Shown here in pieces: positions 1 to 8,138 of a stretch of 39,634 nt of DNA; the stretch's first letter is position 1; each line of letters opens with the position of its first letter. The notes below the pieces were generated by a model that had not been told where the DNA came from, did not search any database, and worked only from the letters and a program-made list of their open reading frames with translations. The stretch is from Salinadaptatus halalkaliphilus (lineage in GTDB: Archaea; Halobacteriota; Halobacteria; Halobacteriales; Natrialbaceae). A program made the translations under genes and the position numbers. Location of the stretch: contig NZ_RBZW01000004.1 of NCBI RefSeq assembly GCF_006543045.1, positions 1-39,634 on the forward strand, given 5' to 3'.

Positions 1-651
1 ACCTTCGGCCTTCTCGACGGCGCTGCGGCGTTCACCCTGTGCCTCGAGGATCATCGCACGGCGTTTGCGCTCGGCGGAGGTCTGTTGTTCCATCGCAGCC
101 TTGACGTCTCTCGAGGGCGTCACTTCGCGGACTTCGACGCTCTCGACGCGGATCCCCCACTCGTCGGTGGGTTCGTCGAGTTCCTCGCGGATGCGAGCGT
201 TGATCATCTCGCGGCGACTCAACGTGTCGTCGAGTTCCATGTCACCCAGGACGGCACGCAGGGTGGTCTGGGCGAGGTTCGAGACGGCTCGTTTGTAGTC
301 GTCGACCTCGAGAAACGCCCGTTTGGCGTCCATCACGCGGATGTAGACGACGGCGTCGGCGGTTACCGGCGAGTTGTCCCGCGTGATCGCCTCCTGGCTC
401 GGGACGTCGATCGTCTGTGTCCGCATGTCGAACGTATACACTCTCGAGACGAACGGCGGGACGATATTCAGCCCCGGCTCGAGTAGCTTGCGGTACTCCC
501 CGAAAACGGTCAGTGCGCCCCTGTCGTAGGCGTCGACGATCTCGACCATCGACCAGACGGCCGCGACGACGAGCACCAGTGCGAGTGCACCGACGATCAA
601 GAGCGGATCGCCGATGTCCACTTGCAGCGGCACGAATGCGAACGATTCCAT
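1..651 (-). CDS. SPFH/stomatin-prohibitin family membrane protein (partial, 3' end outside window)
   Basis: The minus-strand frame opens at ATG 651 and runs off the left edge (217 codons seen). A hydrophobic segment at about residues 13-32 anchors the protein. It is followed by an SPFH (band-7) domain: PGLNIVPPFV, DMRTQTIDVPSQEAITRDN, an RAVLGDMELDD-type segment and the AEVxxREVTPSRDVKxAME region, then the start of a charged coiled coil (AERKRRAMILEAQGERR). In this family such proteins form membrane-associated oligomers tied to protease control or membrane microdomains. The start was chosen because a membrane segment follows directly and nothing coding lies upstream. The NfeD-like partner often found beside it would be off the window. 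Family assignment is firm; the specific role is not. Confidence 0.9.
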   Translation of the reverse strand, partial: MESFAFVPLQVDIGDPLLIVGALALVLVVAAVWSMVEIVDAYDRGALTVFGEYRKLLEPGLNIVPPFVSRVYTFDMRTQTIDVPSQEAITRDNSPVTADAVVYIRVMDAKRAFLEVDDYKRAVSNLAQTTLRAVLGDMELDDTLSRREMINARIREELDEPTDEWGIRVESVEVREVTPSRDVKAAMEQQTSAERKRRAMILEAQGERRSAVEKAEG

Positions 652-723
652 CGTTTCCGCTACGGACTCTGATGGGATAACTCTTGGCAGGGTAGCGATC
701 GATTGTGCGGATCGAACCTGGGG

Positions 724-1176
724 TTAGCCGTCCTCGCGTAATCGCTCGAGGACTTCCTCGGCGTTCTCGACAGCCTGTTCCTTCTTGGCGGGATAGGCTT
801 CGACCTTCCCGCGGAAGGTGATGCCGTCGCCCAATCGAACCTCGCCTTCGAAGGCCGCCTGTTTGTCCAGTCGCAAGAACAGTTCCGTGTTGTCGGTGAC
901 GCGCTCGTCGAGTTCGTCGATCAGGTCGTCGAAGGTCTCGAGGTCGGCCAGCCGCGAGAGGACGTAGCGGACATCGTCGGCCGTCTCGACGCGGGCCGAG
1001 AGGACGAGAATTCGGTCGCCGTAGTGGCCTTCGCTCTCGACACGCTCGAGGTCGAACGGCTCTTCGTCCTCGCCGTCGGGAAGGAAGGTTCGCAGCGCCT
1101 CCTCGACGCGCTTTTGGTCCTCGGTGGCGTAGCAGAACGTCCGTAAATCGACGTAGTGAAGCGGGATCTGTGGCAT
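724..1176 (-). CDS. Archaeal RNA-binding protein, exosome-associated type (COG1325-like)
   Basis: A 150-aa protein beginning MPQIPLHYVDLRTFCYATED. The frame stays open upstream to 1326, but the upstream residues (basic, Pro-rich) do not look like this acidic protein, so ATG 1176 was chosen. The N-terminal part (HYVDLRTFCYATEDQKRVEEAL), the middle (EGHYGDRILVLSARVE) and the C-terminal ELFLRLDKQAAFEGEVRLG segment match the family of small archaeal RNA-binding proteins annotated as probable exosome or RNA-maturation factors. A role in RNA processing is inferred from the family only. It is followed on the same strand, after 55 bp, by the upstream small gene at 1232-1423, and the two may be cotranscribed. 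Confidence 0.75.
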   Translation of the reverse strand: MPQIPLHYVDLRTFCYATEDQKRVEEALRTFLPDGEDEEPFDLERVESEGHYGDRILVLSARVETADDVRYVLSRLADLETFDDLIDELDERVTDNTELFLRLDKQAAFEGEVRLGDGITFRGKVEAYPAKKEQAVENAEEVLERLREDG

Positions 1177-1231
1177 CTGCAGGCGAATATTCGCGGTCGA
1201 TTCGAGCGGCTGATCGGGGACAGCGACTCGG

Positions 1232-1423
1232 TTATTCGTCGTCTTCGGCGGCTGCCTCGAGGGCGTCCTCGGGGACGCCGGCCTCCTGGCCGTCCTCGAA
1301 GCTGATGGTATAGGTGACGTCGCCAAACATCGACTCCATCGTCTGGGTAACCGTTCCGGTTTCGCCGTCGAACTCGCTGTGCTCGTCGTGTAGGACGACG
1401 CGGTCGTCTTCCTCGAAGCTCAT
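1232..1423 (-). CDS. Small acidic DUF1918-like protein
   Basis: A 63-aa protein starting MSFEEDDRVVLHDEHSEFDG. The longer frame to 1540 adds 39 residues that lack the acidic bias, so ATG 1423 is preferred. The short beta-rich pattern (DRVVLHD, GETGTVTQ, VTYTISFEDGQEAGVPED) resembles the small SH3/KOW-like barrels annotated DUF1918 in haloarchaea. It lies just upstream of the RNA-binding gene at 724-1176 on the same strand, which hints at a nucleic-acid-related or translation-linked role. No function is established. Confidence 0.7.
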   Translation of the reverse strand: MSFEEDDRVVLHDEHSEFDGETGTVTQTMESMFGDVTYTISFEDGQEAGVPEDALEAAAEDDE

Positions 1424-1561
1424 ACTCGGCACTTCCCCGCCGTTGCGTAAAAAGGGACTGATTCTCGACCCGGGCAACTCGAGCGCTCGCCCCGTCTCGC
1501 TCGTGATTCGATCTCGAGGAGGTCGTGAGTTCGTCAGCAACGGACCGACAGCGGGCCGTCG

Positions 1562-1744
1562 CTAGACCATGTTTTCGAGGGCGACGACGGTATCGGACAT
1601 GAGCCAGGCGTGTTCGCGCTCGGCGTCTTCGATACTGAGTGCGTAGAACGACTCGCGACCGTCGTCGACGGTGATTCGATAACTGCGACTCTGTAACGGA
1701 GCGGGCTGGGCGTTCGCGTTCGGTTCTGCTGCGTCCACACGCAC
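1562..1744 (-). CDS. Small conserved haloarchaeal protein (DUF7331-like), GTG start
   Basis: A 60-aa frame that needs a GTG start at 1744 (or 1738), because the only upstream ATG (1900) lies inside the neighbouring DJ-1 gene. The C-terminal half (SFYALSIEDAEREHAWLMSD then TVVALENMV) resembles a family of ~60-aa haloarchaeal proteins ending in an AWL-x-SD-xxVxLE-xM motif, which I associate with DUF7331. It has no membrane segment or Cys motif. It lies 79 bp downstream of the DJ-1 gene on the same strand. Function is unknown and the start is uncertain. Confidence 0.55.
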   Translation of the reverse strand: MRVDAAEPNANAQPAPLQSRSYRITVDDGRESFYALSIEDAEREHAWLMSDTVVALENMV

Positions 1745-1823
1745 GTTCAGGTATCGGCGTGTATAACGCACTCGGTCCGAGAAACGACTGCGACAGTATC
1801 TCACGGTGTGATCGGCCAAGCGA

Positions 1824-2504
1824 TCACGAGTCGAGCTCCTCGAGTAGCGTCTCCGCGGCTGCACTCGAGGAGCCGGGGCCGCGGGCGGTGACGAGGTCAC
1901 CGTCGACGGTCACGCTCGTGTCGGCCTCGAGGTCGGCGTCCCAGGTACCCCCCGCCGCGACGACTTCGTCCTCGACCCAGTAGGGGAGTTTCCGGCCGCT
2001 TGGCATGCAGTCGTTGTCGTCGACGATGTCTTCCTCCCAGGCGTTGGGAAAGCCGGTCACGTCGCGGCCGTCGACGACGAAGCCGCCGTCGCTATCGCGG
2101 GTGAACGCGAGCAGGCCGACAGCGTGACAGACGACCAGTGCAGTCCCGCCGTCACCCTCGACCGTGTCTCGGAGCAGACGACGTGCATCGCTATCCTGGT
2201 TGACGTCCCACTCGGTGCCGTGTCCACCGGGGAAGACGACGGCGTCGTACTCGTCGGCCTCGGCCTGTGCGGTCGGGATCGGATCGTTCAACCGCTCGTC
2301 GGACTCGTGGACCTCCCGAACGTGCTCGGCGGTTTCCTCGCCGACCTCGTCCGGATCGACCGAACGCTCGTCGATCGCGGGCGGCGCCCCCGACGGCGTC
2401 GCGACTCTGATCTCGAGGCCCGCATCCGAGAGCGTCTCGAGCGGTTCGATACACTCCTCTCCCCAGTAGCCCTCCTCGCTGACGACGAACAGTGCAGTTG
2501 TCAT
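1824..2504 (-). CDS. DJ-1/PfpI family protein (Hsp31/glyoxalase III-like amidotransferase fold)
   Basis: A 226-aa protein, MTTALFVVSEEGYWGEECIE onward. The class I glutamine amidotransferase-like fold is shown by the VFPGGHGTEWDV loop and the nucleophile elbow ALVVCHAVG carrying the conserved Cys. The insertion NAWEEDIVDDNDCMPSGRKL before PYWVEDEV is the extra segment seen in the Hsp31-like branch (chaperone / glutathione-independent glyoxalase) rather than short PfpI proteases. ATG 2504 was chosen over the longer frame to 2879, which overlaps the Hsp20 gene. The gene is divergent from Hsp20 across a 141-bp spacer, so the two may share a stress-responsive promoter region. A rc TATA-like GTTTTATC lies about 25 bp before the start. 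Confidence 0.88.
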   Translation of the reverse strand: MTTALFVVSEEGYWGEECIEPLETLSDAGLEIRVATPSGAPPAIDERSVDPDEVGEETAEHVREVHESDERLNDPIPTAQAEADEYDAVVFPGGHGTEWDVNQDSDARRLLRDTVEGDGGTALVVCHAVGLLAFTRDSDGGFVVDGRDVTGFPNAWEEDIVDDNDCMPSGRKLPYWVEDEVVAAGGTWDADLEADTSVTVDGDLVTARGPGSSSAAAETLLEELDS

Positions 2505-2645
2505 AGCCGGAGTATACGGTTCCGGAGATAAAACGTGACTCCCATGGGTGTGCTGTCGCCGTCGAATTGGTCGATCAGGCTGGTGATTCCGTCGGTCGGA
2601 GATGCCTTTTTCGCCCTCGAGCGCCTCCCTACGAACGGTGGTTCC

Positions 2646-3104
2646 ATGGACGACAGATCCAACCCCGTCGACGACATCCAGACGCTCCTTTCCAGACTGG
2701 CGATCCAACTCGAGTCGGCTGCGCGATCCTGGGAGGGGGAACTCGACAACCGGAGTCGTCTCGATTTCTCGGGTGGTGGTGGCGCGACGAGTCTCGACCT
2801 CGCGGATCGGGACGACGCGTTCGCCGTCACGGTTGACGTGCCGGGGTACGAGTCCGACGACCTCGAGATTCGGCTCCACGGCGCGACGCTCTCAATCAGG
2901 GGCGAACGCGAGCGCGAGCGAGGCCACGATTCCGACCAGTACATTCGACGCGAGCGGTCGATCCAATCGTTCAGTCGACAGCTACAGTTGCCCGAGCCCG
3001 TCGACGCCGACGCGGTCGATGCGAGCGTGAACAACGGCATCCTGACGGTCGAGCTCCCGAAAGCCGCGATGGACGAGGGCGCCACGGCGATCGATATCGA
3101 CTGA
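2646..3104 (+). CDS. Hsp20/alpha-crystallin family small heat-shock protein
   Basis: A 152-aa protein starting MDDRSNPVDDIQTLLSRL. The alpha-crystallin domain occupies about residues 50-145: DAFAVTVDVPGYESDDLEIR, LHGATLSIRGERE, RRERSIQSFSRQLQLPEPVD and the terminal VDASVNNGILTVELPKA, the family's A-x-x-x-NGIL-x-V signature. ATG 2646 is preferred over the in-frame start at 2535 because homologues begin near the helical N-terminal arm. A cytosolic ATP-independent holdase for unfolding proteins is the expected role. It diverges from the DJ-1 stress protein gene. Confidence 0.93.
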   Translation: MDDRSNPVDDIQTLLSRLAIQLESAARSWEGELDNRSRLDFSGGGGATSLDLADRDDAFAVTVDVPGYESDDLEIRLHGATLSIRGERERERGHDSDQYIRRERSIQSFSRQLQLPEPVDADAVDASVNNGILTVELPKAAMDEGATAIDID

Positions 3105-3177
3105 TACGGCCCGTTGTCGTTCGGTACCGGTGATCGCTATCCCGTTCGAGCGGTCACCGGTAAGACAACCCGTCCGA

Positions 3178-4182
3178 TCACCGATCGTCGTCGAGGTTCA
3201 GGGCATGGAAAAACCGGCGTCTGATCCGATGGCCAGCGAACTCGAGTAGCGCCTGCGCATCGTCGTCGCCGTCGGCGAAGAGGCCGAGTTCGATCCGTCC
3301 GCCAGCCATGTCGTGGTGGCCACCGACGGCGCCAAACCGGGAAAACCCCTCCTCAAGCGTCTCGCCAATGTGGATGCGCGGGTCGATCGATCGGCCGCTC
3401 AACCGGATCGCGTCGTCGACGATGCCGTAAACGAGGACGGTGTCGACGCCCTCGAGGTTGAGCAGAAAGTCGGCGGCCTGGGGCAGCGCGTCGGTTTCGG
3501 CGGTCGTGGCGACGCTCGCGACGAGCGAGGAACCACGACGGGTTCGCGTGTCGATCGCTCGACCGATCGCGTCGATCGTCCCCGGCGAGAACGCACTCCC
3601 GTACAGCTGCTCGAGCGTGTCGAAATCCGCGTGGGGATAAATCGACAGCGCCGCCTCGTACTCGCGTCTGGTCGGTTGGCGAACGAAATCGAGGCGTTCG
3701 CGGTGTAAGGCAAAGAGCAACGCGGAACCGAGTCGCGCCGTCATTTCCACCTCGAGGTCGTCGATATATTCGACGAATATCGTCGCCGTCGCCCCGTATT
3801 TCGTCCGGACATCGACGAACCGAGCGTCGGCCGGCTCCCCGGGATGGTGGTCGACGACGATCGTCGGTTCGATGGTAGGGGCTACTTCAGTGTTTGCACC
3901 CGGCTCGCTGTGATCGACGAACGCGATGGCGTCGAACGACTCGAGATCAATCTCCGCGACGGGCTCGAGATCGATCTCGAGCATGTTGACGAACGCGCGG
4001 TTTTGCTGGTGGGAGATGTCGCCGCCGTAGACGATAGTCACTGTCGCGACCGCCTGTTGGTGTGCGATCGCCTCGAGTGCGAGTGCACTGGCGAGACAGT
4101 CGGGGTCGGGATTGTCGTGACAGACGATCGCGAGCGTGTCGGCGGTCTCGAGGACGGATGCAAGTTCGACCGCGCGTGACAT
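3178..4182 (-). CDS. DHH/DHHA1 family phosphoesterase (NrnA/RecJ-like)
   Basis: A 334-aa protein with all DHH-family metal motifs intact: CHDNPDPDCLAS (motif I), AFVDHSEPG (motif II), IVVDHHPGEP (DHH motif III) and a C-terminal DHHA1 domain ending GAVGGHHDMAGGRIELG. This arrangement is that of oligoribonuclease/pAp phosphatase-like enzymes, which hydrolyse short oligonucleotides or related phosphodiesters in the cytoplasm using Mn/Mg. The start at ATG 4182 gives the usual MSRAVELASVLETADTLAIV lead-in. It is monocistronic here and divergent from nirK. The substrate cannot be told from sequence. Confidence 0.88.
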   Translation of the reverse strand: MSRAVELASVLETADTLAIVCHDNPDPDCLASALALEAIAHQQAVATVTIVYGGDISHQQNRAFVNMLEIDLEPVAEIDLESFDAIAFVDHSEPGANTEVAPTIEPTIVVDHHPGEPADARFVDVRTKYGATATIFVEYIDDLEVEMTARLGSALLFALHRERLDFVRQPTRREYEAALSIYPHADFDTLEQLYGSAFSPGTIDAIGRAIDTRTRRGSSLVASVATTAETDALPQAADFLLNLEGVDTVLVYGIVDDAIRLSGRSIDPRIHIGETLEEGFSRFGAVGGHHDMAGGRIELGLFADGDDDAQALLEFAGHRIRRRFFHALNLDDDR

Positions 4183-4478
4183 ACTGTCGTCGGTCTACGG
4201 AGTCGAGTTGCTTGAAGCTCCTGTCTCTCCGAACGGGCGACGCGACGAAAGTACCGATTGCCGTCGGATAACGCCTACCTACTCGTGTACGTTGGGCCTC
4301 GAGATCTACCCCAATATATACTCCCGCCTTGTGTCGGCTCGCGACGGCCCGCCTGTACGGTTCGGTTCGCGTTCTCGACTGCCAATAATGCCGCTACACG
4401 CATGCAGAACCGTTCTCAGTCGGGAGGAGCCGTCTGGACGTTACACTATGTGGAAGCCACAATCCGACACTGTAGACA
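4183..4478. other. Intergenic region upstream of nirK
   Basis: 296 bp between the divergent DHH gene and nirK. It holds no convincing ORF. There is an AT-rich TATA-like stretch (CCAATATATACT, about 4310-4321) far from the nirK start and a short inverted repeat AGAACCGTTCT at 4406-4416. No match to the CGAA-N4-TTCG motif found at other promoters of the island was seen here. Confidence 0.5.
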
Positions 4479-5585
4479 ATGACTCCGATCAACCATCCCC
4501 GACGGCGGTTCTTACAGACGATGGGTGCGACCGGCGTGTTGGCGGTTGCTGGCTGCCTTGAGGGAGACGCCAGCGAGGAATCGAACGAGGCGGAGACGGA
4601 CCAAAACGAGGGTGGCGACGACGGGTTGCCACCAGCCGAGACGCCCGACATCGAGACGATCGCTGCCGATCCGACCGATGTCCCGGATCCGGTCGATTGG
4701 AACGAGCCCCGCACACACGAGTGGCACATCCAGACCGAAGAGCACGTCGCCGAGATCGAACCCGGCGTGACGACGCGGTTCATGACGTTCGAGGGGCAGG
4801 TTCCCGGCCCGTTCTACCGGTGTCGCGTCGGCGACACCATCCGATTGACCTTCGATGTCCCCGAGGAGTACAACGCGGATCTCCACAACATCGACTTCCA
4901 CGCGGTCTACGGACCGGGTGGCGGTGCGGTCGATACGACCATCGCACCCGGCGAGGGCGAGGAGACGATCGAGTTCACGACGAAGTACCCGGGTGCACAC
5001 ATCTACCACTGTGCACCGGGCAATCACGACCAGCACATCAGCCTGGGGATGTTCGGCACCATCCTCGTCGAACCCGAAGGCGGGTTACCCGAGGTCGACC
5101 GCGAGTTCTACCTGGGCCAGCACGAACTCTATCTCGACGGTGAGACGGGCGAGGACGGCCACCACACCTTCGACTTCGACGAAGCGGCCACTGAAAACCC
5201 GACCTACGTCCTCTTCAACGGCGAGGTCGGCCGGTTCGCCGACGGTGGTGAGGAAGGACCGCTCCACGCCGAAGTCGGCGAGACCGTCCGGGTGTTCTGG
5301 TGTAACGGCGGCCCCAACCTCCTCAGCGGACCCCACCCGATCGGCAACGTCTGGTCGAAGTGGTATCGAGACGGCGACGTCCTCTCGGATCCGGCCCAGT
5401 ACGTCGAAGGCAGCGCCGTTCCAGCGGGCGTCACCGCGATCGGCGAGATGGAGATGGAAGTCCCAGGCCCGATCACGCTGGTCGATCACGCGCTGAGCCG
5501 CGTCGTCCAGAAGGGACTGATCGCCCACATCGACGTCGAGGGCGAGCCAAACCCAGATGTCTTCAACCCCGATCCGGAGCCGTAG
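4479..5585 (+). CDS. nirK: Copper-containing nitrite reductase NirK (Tat lipoprotein)
   Basis: A 368-aa protein. It starts with a twin-arginine signal (RRRFLQTMGATG) and a lipobox-like AVAGC, so it is exported and lipid-anchored. Two cupredoxin domains follow. Domain 1 has HNIDFH (H136 type 1 Cu, D139 catalytic Asp, H141 type 2 Cu) and HCAPGNHDQHISLGM (H177 type 2; C178, H186, M191 type 1). Domain 2 has GGPNLLSGPHPIG (H286, catalytic His position) and LVDHALSR (H337, third type 2 ligand). All NirK ligands are therefore present, which excludes a laccase-type multicopper oxidase. It reduces nitrite to NO outside the membrane. The next gene, 41 bp downstream, is a cupredoxin and a likely electron donor. 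Confidence 0.9.
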   Translation: MTPINHPRRRFLQTMGATGVLAVAGCLEGDASEESNEAETDQNEGGDDGLPPAETPDIETIAADPTDVPDPVDWNEPRTHEWHIQTEEHVAEIEPGVTTRFMTFEGQVPGPFYRCRVGDTIRLTFDVPEEYNADLHNIDFHAVYGPGGGAVDTTIAPGEGEETIEFTTKYPGAHIYHCAPGNHDQHISLGMFGTILVEPEGGLPEVDREFYLGQHELYLDGETGEDGHHTFDFDEAATENPTYVLFNGEVGRFADGGEEGPLHAEVGETVRVFWCNGGPNLLSGPHPIGNVWSKWYRDGDVLSDPAQYVEGSAVPAGVTAIGEMEMEVPGPITLVDHALSRVVQKGLIAHIDVEGEPNPDVFNPDPEP

Positions 5586-5626
5586 AACCAGCGACCCAGC
5601 CGACCCGTCCCTTCCACACCATTCCC

Positions 5627-6223
5627 ATGACCCACACACGACGCCGGACGCTCGAGGTCGCGACAACGGCTAGTATCACGGCACTCGCCGGCTGTCTCGG
5701 CGGTCGCGACGCAATCCGGCGCGGAGGCGACGATGGCGATCCCGGTTCGCCGGAGGGCTCGAGCGGCGACGGCACGCTCGGTGACCCCGCCGCTGCCGTC
5801 GAGGTGACCGTCGTCACGCGTCCGAGCCCGCAGTTCGAGCCGGGACTCGTCCACGTCGAACCCGGTGGCACCGTCCGGTGGCTCGTCGAGGGCCCTCGAC
5901 ACGACGTGACAGCCTACCACTCGGATGTCGATCGACCCCAGCGAGTTCCCGACGGGACCGACGCCTTCGAGAGCGGACTGCTCCGGGAGGGCCACGAGTT
6001 CGAGCACACGTTCGACGATCCCGGCGTCTACGATTACGTGGATACGCGCCGACTCTGTGGCTCCCACGAGGCCCTCGGTGCTGTCGGCCGCGTCGTCGTC
6101 GGTTGGCCGGAGCTCGAGACCGAACCCGCACTCGAGCACGACGTTTCGGGGCTCCCGAGTCGCGCCGAAACCGTCATGGCGGCGTACGACGAGCGAACCC
6201 GCGAGGCACTGGCGGAAGTGTGA
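5627..6223 (+). CDS. Halocyanin-like cupredoxin with an altered type 1 copper site
   Basis: A 198-aa protein with a Tat signal and lipobox (RRRTLEVATTASITALAGC), a Gly/Asp/Ser-rich linker and a plastocyanin-like domain (about residues 65-165). Copper ligand positions RHDVTAYH and LCGSHEALGAVG supply His, Cys and His. The residue five after the second His, normally the axial Met (EALGMVG), is Ala. A ~30-residue tail follows. Position 41 bp after nirK in the same direction suggests it passes electrons to NirK or to the CuA subunit downstream. ATG 5627 was chosen because the signal peptide follows at once; the open frame continues upstream into nirK without coding sense. The altered site may shift the redox potential. 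Confidence 0.85.
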   Translation: MTHTRRRTLEVATTASITALAGCLGGRDAIRRGGDDGDPGSPEGSSGDGTLGDPAAAVEVTVVTRPSPQFEPGLVHVEPGGTVRWLVEGPRHDVTAYHSDVDRPQRVPDGTDAFESGLLREGHEFEHTFDDPGVYDYVDTRRLCGSHEALGAVGRVVVGWPELETEPALEHDVSGLPSRAETVMAAYDERTREALAEV

Positions 6224-6354
6224 CGATCGAGAGAACCTCGATGACGGTTGCATCGGACCGTTTCTCGAATCCACACCGGTCAGCGGACGGTGTGTTCTCC
6301 CCGGTGAGCGAGGCCGACACCGCCGTCGACGAGCAGTTGCTCACAGCCCCACTC

Positions 6355-6366
6355 CGAACACATTCG
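6355..6366. promoter_or_regulatory. CGAA-N4-TTCG palindrome upstream of the heme O synthase gene
   Basis: CGAACACATTCG lies 115 bp before the ctaB start. Its exact reverse complement is found at 10446-10457 before the oxidoreductase operon. From memory, the haloarchaeal denitrification regulator NarO is linked to a CGAACATGTTCG-type semi-palindrome, which this resembles at the arms. Binding is inference. Confidence 0.4.
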
Positions 6367-6480
6367 GGACCGGAGATAGGCTCCGTCGTCATCACCGTAC
6401 ACGTACGGACGTACAGATCGGTGAACCGGGACGACCCCGTCCGACCGAGACGCGCGAACGGCTCGAGCCAACCACCACTC

Positions 6481-7944
6481 ATGACATATCACTTCGACCG
6501 ACGACGGTTCAGCACCCTCCTTGTCGGCACGGCGATCGCGGCGTACGTACTGATCGCACTCGGGACGGCGACCTCGACGACGGCGAGTGCAAGCACCTGT
6601 ACGACGTGGCCAAGCTGTTCGACCGGCTGGACGGTCGGCCCGCTTACGAGTGGCGACCTGCTGTTCTGGGGCCACCGGGCCGTCGCGCTCGTGACCGGCC
6701 TCCTGCTCGCAGCGGCCGCGGTCGGCGCGTGGCGTCTCGCGGTCGACCGGCGAATCGCGATTCCCCTCTGGCTCGCCGTTGCACTGTATCCCGTGCAGGT
6801 GGCATTCGGCGCGGCGATCGTCGTCGCCGGCTCGACGCGTGCGAGCGTCGCCCACCTCGCACTCGCGATGGTCATCTTCGCCAGCCTGCTCGTCGCACTC
6901 GTCGTCACGCTCGAGGAAGATGCAGCAGCCGACGAGTCTCGAGCGACGCATCCGGCGGTCCGCGACGGCGGTGTCGACCTGAATGGAGGCGACAAACCGA
7001 ACGCGGCATCCGAACCGGCGTCCGCTACGACCGATTCGTCACCGACGCTCGCCACGGGTGGGTTCGCCCGACTTCGGCAGGTCGCCGGCGCCTACCTCAC
7101 GCTCACCAAGCCCAAGCTGATGTGGCTGCTCTGTCTCGTCGCGGTCGCCGGGATGGGGCTGGCGACGCTGACCGGCGAGTCGGTCGAACTCGGCGTCGTG
7201 GTCGCGACGCTGGTCGGCGGGGTCCTCGCGATCGGTGCCAGCGGGACGTTCAATCACGTTTACGAGCGCGACCGCGACCGGAAGATGGACCGCACGAGCG
7301 ATCGGCCGCTCGTCCACGATCTCGTGCCCGTTCGCAACGCCGTCGCGTTCGGCGCGGCGCTTGCGGTCGGGTCGGTCGCGATCGTCGCCGCGTGGGTGAA
7401 CCTCCTCGCGGCGGCGCTGACGTTCGCGGCGATCCTCTACTACGTCGTCCTCTATACGATCGTCTTGAAGCCGAACACGGCCTGGAACACCGTCCTGGGC
7501 GGCGGCGCCGGCGCACTCCCGGCGCTCATCGGCTGGGTCGCCGTGACCGGCAGCGTCGGCCTCCCGGCGCTCGTCCTTGCGGGCGTGATCTTCCTTTGGA
7601 CGCCGGCGCACTTCTACAGCCTCGCGATCGCCTACCGCGACGACTACGCTCGCGGCGGCTTCCCGATGTTCCCCGTCGCCCGCGGCGTCCTCGCGGCTCG
7701 TCGACACGTCATGCTCTACCTGGGTGCGACGTTGCTCGCGGCGAGCCTGCTCGGCTGGGTCGCCGGCCTCGGGTGGCTCTATGCCCTCACGTCGATCGCG
7801 CTCGGGGCCGTCTTCCTTCGCTCGGTCGTCCGCCAGTACCGCACCGAGAGCGACGACGCCGCCCTCCGGTCGTTCTACGTCTCGAACTACTACCTGGGTG
7901 CGATCCTGGTCGCGATCGTCCTCGAGACGTTCCTCTTTGCCTAA
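6481..7944 (+). CDS. ctaB: Heme O synthase (protoheme IX farnesyltransferase) with CtaA-like N-terminal domain
   Basis: A 487-aa polytopic membrane protein. Residues ~1-150 form a four-helix half-CtaA-like unit (WGHRAVALVTG and VAHLALAMVIF carry the His residues). A hydrophilic linker follows, then the UbiA-type prenyltransferase from LTKPKLMWLLCLV. The catalytic motifs are NHVYERDRDRKMDR and the second Asp-rich loop AYRDDYARGGFPMFPV. It farnesylates heme B to heme O for heme-copper enzymes. ATG 6481 follows 257 bp of non-coding DNA; the open frame upstream to 5878 overlaps the cupredoxin gene and is not coding. Its presence in the island fits supply of heme O/A to the oxidoreductase at 10660-13003. 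No separate full CtaA is in the window. Confidence 0.92.
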   Translation: MTYHFDRRRFSTLLVGTAIAAYVLIALGTATSTTASASTCTTWPSCSTGWTVGPLTSGDLLFWGHRAVALVTGLLLAAAAVGAWRLAVDRRIAIPLWLAVALYPVQVAFGAAIVVAGSTRASVAHLALAMVIFASLLVALVVTLEEDAAADESRATHPAVRDGGVDLNGGDKPNAASEPASATTDSSPTLATGGFARLRQVAGAYLTLTKPKLMWLLCLVAVAGMGLATLTGESVELGVVVATLVGGVLAIGASGTFNHVYERDRDRKMDRTSDRPLVHDLVPVRNAVAFGAALAVGSVAIVAAWVNLLAAALTFAAILYYVVLYTIVLKPNTAWNTVLGGGAGALPALIGWVAVTGSVGLPALVLAGVIFLWTPAHFYSLAIAYRDDYARGGFPMFPVARGVLAARRHVMLYLGATLLAASLLGWVAGLGWLYALTSIALGAVFLRSVVRQYRTESDDAALRSFYVSNYYLGAILVAIVLETFLFA

Positions 7945-7970
7945 TGCAGTCTGGGCGACAGGCTCGGTCT

Positions 7971-8083
7971 TCATACTGTTGGACAGAACTATTCAACGAT
8001 CGGTCGCAGTACTGCGGCCGTCACCGTAAGGACGGCCGCGAATTCGCGACCGACGTGTCACTGACTGCTGTCCGACAGTATCA
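7971..8083. repeat. 107-bp palindromic miniature element (family 2) with TCA duplication
   Basis: The core at 7974-8080 has terminal inverted repeats TACTGTTGGACAG and CTGTCCGACAGTA (12 of 13 paired). Nested inside are TCGGTCGC/GCGACCGA and a perfect GCGGCCGTC/GACGGCCGC stem (8014-8022 with 8031-8039). TCA stands on both sides (7971-7973, 8081-8083), as expected for a 3-bp target duplication. It has no coding capacity. It sits 26 bp after ctaB and could also act as a transcription stop. Confidence 0.7.
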
Positions 8084-8138
8084 GCTGCGACCGCCTGCTC
8101 GACGGATTCCGTTTTCGCGACATCGTCTCCGAAACGAT

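Noticed and set aside
4479-5585. Laccase-type multicopper oxidase as alternative for NirK
   Set aside because: The ligand pattern is the NirK one (D139, H141, H177, C178, H186, M191, H286, H337) and trinuclear-centre HxH motifs are absent.
8014-8039. The perfect 9-bp stem after ctaB as a simple terminator
   Set aside because: It is the centre of a larger palindrome bounded by inverted ends and TCA repeats, so an element explains it better; no T-run follows.
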